Positions 47,132-56,900 of a stretch of 64,000 nucleotides of DNA are shown one piece after another. Every line of letters begins with the position of its first letter. The first letter of the stretch is position 1. The stretch comes from Flagellimonas lutaonensis. GTDB taxonomy: Bacteria > Bacteroidota > Bacteroidia > Flavobacteriales > Flavobacteriaceae. The stretch is from positions 2,360,501-2,424,500 of the forward strand of contig NZ_CP011071.1 in the NCBI RefSeq assembly GCF_000963865.1, in the 5' to 3' direction. The notes below the pieces were generated by a model, which worked only from the letters and a program-made list of their open reading frames with translations, did no database searches and was not told where the DNA came from. The position numbers and the translations under genes are program-made.

Positions 47132-50100
47132 ATGAATTATCCAAAAATTACATTCGTTGGCCTGTATGTGTGGATTGCTCTTTCAATGCTGACGGTCTAT
47201 CCTGTTATGGGGCAAACGACTTTTACTGAAAGTGCTGCTGCCTATAACCTAAATATGGGAGGTGGTAAAGACGGTGGTCACGCATGGGCCGACTATGATT
47301 TGGATGGCGATTTTGATCTTGTGGTCAATACAAATGGCAGGGGTTATTTAATGCGAAACGATGGGGGTGGTTTTACCGATGTAACCTCATCGTTGGCCCC
47401 AGACTTTACAAGTGGAAGTCTGGAACGTACAGCATTGTTTGTAGATTTCAACAATGATGGGTATCCAGATATTTTCCGTAACAGACATAACGACGTGCGC
47501 ATCTATTTACAAGATCCAGCGACGAACCGTTTTGGAAATGGTACGGGGGGTACCGCGCCCAATCAGCGTTTTACTTCACTTGCTGATGGTATGAACACTG
47601 AGGGAGCCGGTGCGCTTGACTACGATGGCGACGGTGATTTGGACATCTTTATTGACAACCATAACTACGGTATTGATATTCTTCAGAATGACGGCAATGG
47701 CAATTTCACGCACGTAACCAGAAAAGCTGACAGTCCTAACCCACCTTATAATGTGGCCGACCCAACTACTTGGCCATTGGGATTGGTACAGGATGCAACG
47801 GATGGTGATTATGGCTCGGCAACGGATTTTAACGATGACGGCTGGGTTGATATCGTGGTGCGCAAGCGAAACCAAGTAGACCTTTTCACCAATCTCGGGG
47901 GTACTTTTCAAAATGGGGTCAATATCGATGATGCTAATAACAGTAACAAAGGTTCTGTGGCCTTTTATGATTTTGATAACGATGGTGATTTTGACCTTTT
48001 CTGGACAGAGAACGGAATCAACCAAATACACAGAAATAATGGGGATGGAACTTGGACCGGCCTAGGGGCAGCTACAGGAATTCCCATAAACTTTTCGGGT
48101 CAGATAGAGGGTCTTGCCTGTGGTGACGTAGACAACGATGGAGACATCGACATTTTTCTCACCGGAAGCAGTACCAGCAAATTGTATTTAAACCAAATAA
48201 ACAACGGTGGAGGGGCTATGTCCTTTATTGATTCAGGGCTTACCTTCAATGCCAATCCAGGTGAAGGATGTACGTTTATTGACGTAGACAATGATGGCGA
48301 TTTAGATCTTTATGTGAATAGATCGGGACCCAATAGACTTTACATCAATCAGTTGGGAGCCCTTTCTAGGCCCAATCACCTGTACATCAATATTATTGAG
48401 GATAGGGATGCTTTCGGACTCATCAATACCGAAGAGCGCTTTGGTGTGGGCGCTACATCAAAAATATTGGATTGTGACGGTAACGTAATTTCAGGAACAC
48501 GAGAAGTAAATGGTGGCTATGGCCATGGCACACAAGAAACTGGGGTCATCCATTTTGGGTTGCCCAGCGGGCCTTTGGTACCTATTGTGGTTGAGGTGGC
48601 ATATCCGAGAACCACAGGGGGCAGGGTAGTGGTCAGAAGACAACTGCGGCCTATAGATTTCAATAATGGAAGCATCAATATCGTGGATGTTTTTCCAGAT
48701 TCGGCCAACCAACCACCCACAGCCACTGATGACAGTGCGACCACTTTGGAAGATACACCGGTTACGCTAGACCCCTTGGTTGACAATGGTAATGGGGCCG
48801 ATACCGATCCTGAAGGGCAACCGTTGGAATTACTTTCAGTGACCCAACCGGCCAATGGCACCTCAGTGTTGAATGGTGACGGCACGGTCACTTATACCCC
48901 AGACCCAGGTTTTTTTGGAAGCGATTCCTTTACTTATACAATAAGGGATAATGCGATCTGCACCTTTACTTCAGAACAGGATACAGCAACGATATTCATC
49001 ACTGTCTATCGCGACAATGATAATGATGGTATTGATGATAGAAGCGATCTAGATGATGACAACGATGGTATTCCCGATGCGTTGGAGAACGATTGTGGCC
49101 CCGATATTTCTGGTTTTGATGCCCATTGGCCACTGGAAAATTCGACAAATGATAATTCCGGAAACGGGTACAATTTACAGGCAGGTTCGGTTGGCTACTC
49201 CAACGAGAGCGTCCATGGCTTGTCATCGGCCTCTTTTAACGGTGTTTCAAATTATTTACAGTACAGCGACGGCACTTTTTTGAACCAGAAGATTACCAAC
49301 TTTTCATATGCTTTTTGGATAAAGCCCAATAATTTGATTGGCATCCAAACATTGCTTGATGAAGGTGGTGGCACCAACGGTGTGGCCATTCGATTGAATG
49401 GAAATATTTTGGAAAATGCCATACGAGAAGGCGGTGCAGGGAGTCAGATGAGCACATCAAGCTTTACATTTCCAAATGATGGACAATGGCACCACATAGC
49501 CTTTACATATGATAACGGAACGGTGATTATGTATTTAGACGGCGTAGCGAGCACTGCTATAAACACCGGTTTCGGAACATTGGCGGCCCATGGTAGTGCC
49601 CATAGTTTTGGTAGAAGTAGCGGTGATGCCTTTGGGCAGGGTACGGGAAATTATTTCGGTGGACTGATGGTTGAAATTTTGCACTACCCAATTGTGCTTT
49701 CACAATCAGATATAAATAACCTGATTTACGGCACCTGCGATGAAGACGGTGACGGGGTTGCGAATACAATTGATTTAGACAGTGATAATGATGGTGTTTA
49801 TGATGCCGTTGAGGCTGGCCACACGCAGGGTCATACCGCCGGGGTCATTAGTGGCCCCTATGGCAACAATGGCTGGGCCAACGCCGTTGAAACCCTTCCA
49901 GAAAGCGGTATTGCTAATTATACCCTTTTGAATACGGATACAACGGGCAACCCTGATTTTCTTGATACTGACAGTGATGGTGATGGCTGTAGCGATGCCA
50001 ATGAGGCCTATGCCGACGCCAATGCCGATGGAGGCGACAATGATTATTACGGTACCGGAAATCCGCCTGTAATCAATGCAAACGGCTCGGTTGCAGGGGC

Positions 50101-50506
50101 ATTGTACCCAATACCCGCCGATGCGGACTCCAGTGGTACATTTGACTTTCATGAAGCAGGGGCTGCGCCGGTTATTTCGGTTCAACCATTTGATAGTCAA
50201 GCATGTCTGGGTTGTAGCGTTATATTTTTTGTAACTGTTTCAAACGCAGATGCTTATCAATGGCAGGTGTTCAATGGTTCAAGCTGGGTTGATCTCACCG
50301 ATATGGGCATTTACTCCGGCACCACTACCAATACCCTTAGTTTGACCAATATTACCACTACAGAAAACGGAAACCGGTATAGGGTCATATTGGATAGCCA
50401 GAGCTTTATCTGTGCCAATACCATATCAAATATAGCCGTGTTGACAGTACAGGTGAACACGGTGATCACCAATAGAAGAATTACCTATCGTGTGAACAAA
50501 AATTAG
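47132..50506 (+). CDS. Secreted FG-GAP/UnbV/LamG multidomain protein
   Basis: The 1124-residue protein has a signal peptide (FVGLYVWIALSMLTVYPVMG), FG-GAP/VCBS-type calcium repeats (about 45-400, e.g. DYDGDGDLDIFIDNHNYG and DVDNDGDIDIFLTGSST), an ASPIC/UnbV domain (about 433-506, with VSGTREVNGGYGHGTQE), a cadherin-like/tandem-type Ig domain (about 525-620, DDSATTLEDTPVTLDPL), a short TSP3 stretch, a LamG-like lectin domain (about 660-850), more TSP3 repeats and a C-terminal Ig-like domain. It ends VITNRRITYRVNKN. The GTG at 47099 is an unlikely start. Probably a surface-bound carbohydrate- or matrix-binding protein. Confidence 0.87.
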   Translation: MNYPKITFVGLYVWIALSMLTVYPVMGQTTFTESAAAYNLNMGGGKDGGHAWADYDLDGDFDLVVNTNGRGYLMRNDGGGFTDVTSSLAPDFTSGSLERTALFVDFNNDGYPDIFRNRHNDVRIYLQDPATNRFGNGTGGTAPNQRFTSLADGMNTEGAGALDYDGDGDLDIFIDNHNYGIDILQNDGNGNFTHVTRKADSPNPPYNVADPTTWPLGLVQDATDGDYGSATDFNDDGWVDIVVRKRNQVDLFTNLGGTFQNGVNIDDANNSNKGSVAFYDFDNDGDFDLFWTENGINQIHRNNGDGTWTGLGAATGIPINFSGQIEGLACGDVDNDGDIDIFLTGSSTSKLYLNQINNGGGAMSFIDSGLTFNANPGEGCTFIDVDNDGDLDLYVNRSGPNRLYINQLGALSRPNHLYINIIEDRDAFGLINTEERFGVGATSKILDCDGNVISGTREVNGGYGHGTQETGVIHFGLPSGPLVPIVVEVAYPRTTGGRVVVRRQLRPIDFNNGSINIVDVFPDSANQPPTATDDSATTLEDTPVTLDPLVDNGNGADTDPEGQPLELLSVTQPANGTSVLNGDGTVTYTPDPGFFGSDSFTYTIRDNAICTFTSEQDTATIFITVYRDNDNDGIDDRSDLDDDNDGIPDALENDCGPDISGFDAHWPLENSTNDNSGNGYNLQAGSVGYSNESVHGLSSASFNGVSNYLQYSDGTFLNQKITNFSYAFWIKPNNLIGIQTLLDEGGGTNGVAIRLNGNILENAIREGGAGSQMSTSSFTFPNDGQWHHIAFTYDNGTVIMYLDGVASTAINTGFGTLAAHGSAHSFGRSSGDAFGQGTGNYFGGLMVEILHYPIVLSQSDINNLIYGTCDEDGDGVANTIDLDSDNDGVYDAVEAGHTQGHTAGVISGPYGNNGWANAVETLPESGIANYTLLNTDTTGNPDFLDTDSDGDGCSDANEAYADANADGGDNDYYGTGNPPVINANGSVAGALYPIPADADSSGTFDFHEAGAAPVISVQPFDSQACLGCSVIFFVTVSNADAYQWQVFNGSSWVDLTDMGIYSGTTTNTLSLTNITTTENGNRYRVILDSQSFICANTISNIAVLTVQVNTVITNRRITYRVNKN

Positions 50507-50939
50507 GGGTCTTTCCAGTTTAAAAGTATTGGTATCGTTGATAAAATCGATGAACGGTAAAATGGTTCGTCAAGGGGTTTAAAATCTTCCACACTTCAAA
50601 TTTATAGGGCTATACCGTACGAATTAGCACTTACACAACAATTATTTTCCTCGGGTGGGCATAAAAGTAATTTTGTATGGTGAAGAAATACTGTACTCAC
50701 TGAAAAAGAGCAAAATACAACCCAAATTATGAACTATTTGACCAACTTATCGAAGGCAAAGCTTAAGAAAGGACACAAACCAGTTGCATTCAATAGTAAT
50801 GGATTGACTGTTCTTAAAAAATACTTCCCTTCGGCATAAAGTTTTCAAGTTCAAGTTTTAGAGAATTTTTTTCGATTTGAAAAACAGATTAAACGTAAAA
50901 GACCATTTCATAAGGATGATGTCAAACAAAAACAAACCC
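50507..50939 (+). other. Intergenic region upstream of the giant repeat gene, with a possible 36-residue ORF and promoter
   Basis: A -7 box TAATTTTG lies at 50668-50675; the -33 side is poor. A short frame from ATG 50729 to stop 50839 encodes MNYLTNLSKAKLKKGHKPVA and a further 16 residues ending FPSA. It has no SD and no recognised relatives; its KLKKGH stretch recalls SLKKGH at the N terminus of the 682-residue protein at 60427, perhaps by chance. No other feature is seen. Confidence 0.35.
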
Positions 50940-53900
50940 ATGAAAAAGATAGTAATTTTCATCCTCTTCCTATTCGTTTCTGGTTATGGACTTGCCCAGA
51001 CAACGGTGACCCTTCAAGATCAATGTAATTGCGAGGTGTTAAGCGGAACAGATGTCTCAGCCCCAGGGGCCACAACTCCTGCGGGTGCCGATACGGGTGA
51101 CATATATGTCAATACCAGTACAGGAACCATTTACTTTTGGGATGGAGACTCATGGGAACTGACATCTACTGATGACCAACAACTACAGAATTTTAGTTTC
51201 GATAGTGGTACCAATGTGTTATCACTGCAGATTGAAGATGGAAACACTGTAACTGTAAATCTATCGGCTTTGAGCAATGCCGGAAGTGACGACCAAACTA
51301 TTTCAACCGATGGTACTTCGGGCAATATCACAATTGAAGATGGCAACACCCTGAACCTAAACGTTGACGATGCCGATGCCGACCCGACCAACGAGATAAC
51401 CACTGTGACCAACAACGGTGACGGTACCAGCACCATTGCAGACGTAAATGGTGGAACGGTAACGGTCGATAATGATGGCGTTGACAATGTGGACGACGCC
51501 GATAATGACCCAACCAATGAATTGCAGAACGCCGCCCAAGTGAGCTTTGACGATACGGTGGCAGGTCTTGGTGAAACTGATGTGCAGGGGGCAATTGAAG
51601 CTTTGGCCGCCAGTAATGCAGCCGATAATGATACAGACCCGACCAACGAGCTACAGGACATCAGTACCAACGGCACTTCCGGTGACATCAGCATTAGTGG
51701 GGGCAGTAACATTACATTGAACGTTGATGACGCCGATAGCGACCCTACCAACGAGATAACCACGGTGACCGACAACGGTGACGGTACCAGCACCATTGCA
51801 GACGTAAATGGTGGAACGGTAACGGTGGATAATGATGGTGTTGACAATGTGGATGATGCCGATAATGACCCGACCAATGAGAACCAGACGGTTTCTGCAG
51901 GTGTTGGGATCTCGGTCAATCAGACGGGTAACGACTTTCAAGTGACCAATACGTCCCCTGACCAGACAGTGACCTTGGCAGATGGTGGTGCCGGCAACGT
52001 TACCATTGGCGGCAGCTATCCCAACTTTACCATAGATGTGACATCTCTTGATGACGCCGATAGCGACCCAACAAACGAGATACAGAACCTGAACGAGGTA
52101 CTGGCCGACGGCAACGACGGTGGCGGACAGGCCATCGCCAACATCGCCGACCCTACCAACCCGCAGGACGCCGCGACCAAGAACTATGTGGACAGCATCA
52201 GCGTTGACGACGCGGATGCGGACCCGACCAACGAGCTACAGGACATCAGTACCAACGGCACTGCCGGTGACATCAGCATTAGTGGGGGCAGTAACATTAC
52301 ATTGAACGTTGATGACGCCGATAGCGACCCAACAAACGAGATACAGAACCTGAACGAGGTACTGGCCGACGGCAACGACGGTGGCGGACAGGCCATCGCC
52401 AACATCGCCGACCCTACCAACCCGCAGGACGCCGCGACCAAGAACTATGTGGACAGCATCAGCGTTGACGACGCGGATGCGGACCCGACCAACGAGCTAC
52501 AGGACATCAGTACCAACGGCACTGCCGGTGACATCAGCATTAGTGGGGGCAGTAACATTACATTGAACGTTGATGACGCCGATAGCGACCCTACCAACGA
52601 GATAACCACTGTGACCGACAACGGTGACGGTACCAGCACCATTGCAGATGTAAATGGTGGAACGGTAACGGTGGATAACGATGGTGTTGACAATGTGGAC
52701 GATGCCGATAATGACCCTACCAACGAGATACAGAACCTGAACGAGGTACTGGCCGACGGCAACGACGGTGGCGGACAGGCCATCGCCAACATCGCCGACC
52801 CTACCAACCCGCAGGACGCCGCTACCAAGAACTATGTGGACAACATCAGCGTTGACGACGCGGATGCTGACCCGACCAACGAATACAACACGGCCTTCAC
52901 GGTGACGGGCGGCAACCTCCGTATCACCGATGGCGGTGGCAACCTTGACGTTCCGTTGAGTTCCATCGACACGGATGACCAAGACCTTGGCATTGGCGCT
53001 GGCGGAGTCGCCAACGAGAGTATTGAAGTGACGATAACAGATGGTTCAAGCACCATCATTGACATTCGCGATGCGGATTCAGATATTACCAATGAACTTT
53101 CACAAGTTGGTGCGGGTACTCCGGCCGCAACAGGGGCCACTGCCTCCAATGTTGGTGAGACTTATGTCGATACCACTACAGGTCAATTATACGTATGGGA
53201 TGGTAGTGCATGGACTCAGGTAGGTGGTAACGCATCTCCAGATGCCGACCCGGACCCGACCAACGAGATACAGAACCTGAACGAGGTACTGGCCGACGGC
53301 AACGACGGTGGCGGACAGGCCATCACGAACATCGCCGACCCGACCAATCCTCAGGACGCTGCCACGAAGAACTATGTGGACAGCATCAGCGTTGACGACG
53401 CGGATGCGGACCCGACCAACGAGCTACAGGACATCAGTACCAACGGCACTTCCGGTGACATCAGCATTAGTGGGGGCAGTAACATTACATTGAACGTTGA
53501 TGACGCCGATAGCGACCCTACCAACGAGATAACCACGGTGACCGACAACGGTGACGGTACCAGCACCATTGCAGACGTAAATGGTGGAACGGTAACGGTG
53601 GATAATGATGGTGTTGACAATGTGGACGATGCCGATAATGACCCGACCAATGAGAACCAGACGGTTTCTGCAGGTGTTGGGATCTCGGTCAATCAGACGG
53701 GTAACGACTTTCAAGTGACCAATACGTCCCCTGACCAGACAGTGACCTTGGCAGATGGTGGTGCCGGCAACGTTACCATTGGCGGCAGCTATCCCAACTT
53801 TACCATAGATGTGACATCTCTTGATGACGCCGATAGCGACCCAACAAACGAGATAACCACTGTGACCGACAACGGAGACGGTACCAGCACCATTGCAGAC

Positions 53901-56900
53901 GTAAATGGTGGAACGGTAACGGTGGATAACGATGGTGTGGACAATGTGGATGATGCCGATAATGACCCGACCAACGAGATAACCACTGTGACCGACAACG
54001 GAGACGGTACCAGCACCATTGCAGACGTAAATGGTGGAACGGTAACGGTGGATAACGATGGTGTTGACAATGTGGACGATGCCGATAATGACCCTACCAA
54101 CGAGATAACCACTGTGACCGACAACGGTGACGGTACCAGCACCATTGCAGATGTAAATGGTGGAACGGTAACGGTGGATAACGATGGTGTTGACAATGTG
54201 GACGATGCCGATAATGACCCTACCAACGAGATACAGAACCTGAACGAGGTACTGGCCGACGGCAACGACGGTGGCGGACAGGCCATCGCCAACATCGCCG
54301 ACCCTACCAACCCGCAGGACGCCGCTACCAAGAACTATGTGGACAACATCAGCGTTGACGACGCGGATGCTGACCCGACCAACGAATACAACACGGCCTT
54401 CACGGTGACGGGCGGCAACCTCCGTATCACCGATGGCGGTGGCAACCTTGACGTTCCGTTGAGTTCCATCGACACGGATGACCAAGACCTTGGCATTGGC
54501 GCTGGCGGAGTCGCCAACGAGAGTATTGAAGTGACGATAACAGATGGTTCAAGCACCATCATTGACATTCGCGATGCGGATTCAGATATTACCAATGAAC
54601 TTTCACAAGTTGGTGCGGGTACTCCGGCCGCAACAGGGGCCACTGCCTCCAATGTTGGTGAGACTTATGTCGATACCACTACAGGTCAATTATACGTATG
54701 GGATGGTAGTGCATGGACTCAGGTAGGTGGTAACGCATCTCCAGATGCCGACCCGGACCCGACCAACGAGATACAGAACCTGAACGAGGTACTGGCCGAC
54801 GGCAACGACGGTGGCGGACAGGCCATCACGAACATCGCCGACCCGACCAATCCTCAGGACGCTGCCACGAAGAACTATGTGGACAGCATCAGCGTTGACG
54901 ACGCGGATGCGGACCCGACCAACGAGCTACAGGACATCAGTACCAACGGCACTTCCGGTGACATCAGCATTAGTGGGGGCAGTAACATTACATTGAACGT
55001 TGATGACGCCGATAGCGACCCTACCAACGAGATAACCACGGTGACCGACAACGGTGACGGTACCAGCACCATTGCAGACGTAAATGGTGGAACGGTAACG
55101 GTGGATAATGATGGTGTTGACAATGTGGACGATGCCGATAATGACCCGACCAATGAGAACCAGACGGTTTCTGCAGGTGTTGGGATCTCGGTCAATCAGA
55201 CGGGTAACGACTTTCAAGTGACCAATACGTCCCCTGACCAGACAGTGACCTTGGCAGATGGTGGTGCCGGCAACGTTACCATTGGCGGCAGCTATCCCAA
55301 CTTTACCATAGATGTGACATCTCTTGATGACGCCGATAGCGACCCAACAAACGAGATAACCACTGTGACCGACAACGGAGACGGTACCAGCACCATTGCA
55401 GACGTAAATGGTGGAACGGTAACGGTGGATAACGATGGTGTGGACAATGTGGATGATGCCGATAATGACCCGACCAACGAGATAACCACTGTGACCGACA
55501 ACGGAGACGGTACCAGCACCATTGCAGACGTAAATGGTGGAACGGTAACGGTGGATAACGATGGTGTTGACAATGTGGACGATGCCGATAATGACCCTAC
55601 CAACGAGATAACCACTGTGACCGACAACGGTGACGGTACCAGCACCATTGCAGATGTAAATGGTGGAACGGTAACGGTGGATAACGATGGTGTTGACAAT
55701 GTGGACGATGCCGATAATGACCCTACCAACGAGATACAGAACCTGAACGAGGTACTGGCCGACGGCAACGACGGTGGCGGACAGGCCATCGCCAACATCG
55801 CCGACCCTACCAACCCGCAGGACGCCGCTACCAAGAACTATGTGGACAACATCAGCGTTGACGACGCGGATGCTGACCCGACCAACGAATACAACACGGC
55901 CTTCACGGTGACGGGCGGCAACCTCCGTATCACCGATGGCGGTGGCAACCTTGACGTTCCGTTGAGTTCCATCGACACGGATGACCAAGACCTTGGCATT
56001 GGCGCTGGCGGAGTCGCCAACGAGAGTATTGAAGTGACGATAACAGATGGTTCAAGCACCATCATTGACATTCGCGATGCGGATTCAGATATTACCAATG
56101 AACTTTCACAAGTTGGTGCGGGTACTCCGGCCGCAACAGGGGCCACTGCCTCCAATGTTGGTGAGACTTATGTCGATACCACTACAGGTCAATTATACGT
56201 ATGGGATGGTAGTGCATGGACTCAGGTAGGTGGTAACGCATCTCCAGATGCCGACCCGGACCCGACCAACGAGATACAGAACCTGAACGAGGTACTGGCC
56301 GACGGCAACGACGGTGGCGGACAGGCCATCACGAACATCGCCGACCCGACCAATCCTCAGGACGCTGCCACGAAGAACTATGTGGACAGCATCAGCGTTG
56401 ACGACGCGGATGCGGACCCGACCAACGAGCTACAGGACATCAGTACCAACGGCACTTCCGGTGACATCAGCATTAGTGGGGGCAGTAACATTACATTGAA
56501 CGTTGATGACGCCGATAGCGACCCTACCAACGAGATAACCACGGTGACCGACAACGGTGACGGTACCAGCACCATTGCAGACGTAAATGGTGGAACGGTA
56601 ACGGTGGATAATGATGGTGTTGACAATGTGGACGATGCCGATAATGACCCGACCAATGAGAACCAGACGGTTTCTGCAGGTGTTGGGATCTCGGTCAATC
56701 AGACGGGTAACGACTTTCAAGTGACCAATACGTCCCCTGACCAGACAGTGACCTTGGCAGATGGTGGTGCCGGCAACGTTACCATTGGCGGCAGCTATCC
56801 CAACTTTACCATAGATGTGACATCTCTTGATGACGCCGATAGCGACCCAACAAACGAGATAACCACGGTGACCGACAACGGAGACGGTACCAGTACGATT

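Noticed and set aside
52588-56880. CRISPR array or transposon cluster suggested by the dense regular repeats.
   Set aside because: The repeats are long, contiguous, in frame and translated as protein modules, with no spacers and no cas genes nearby.
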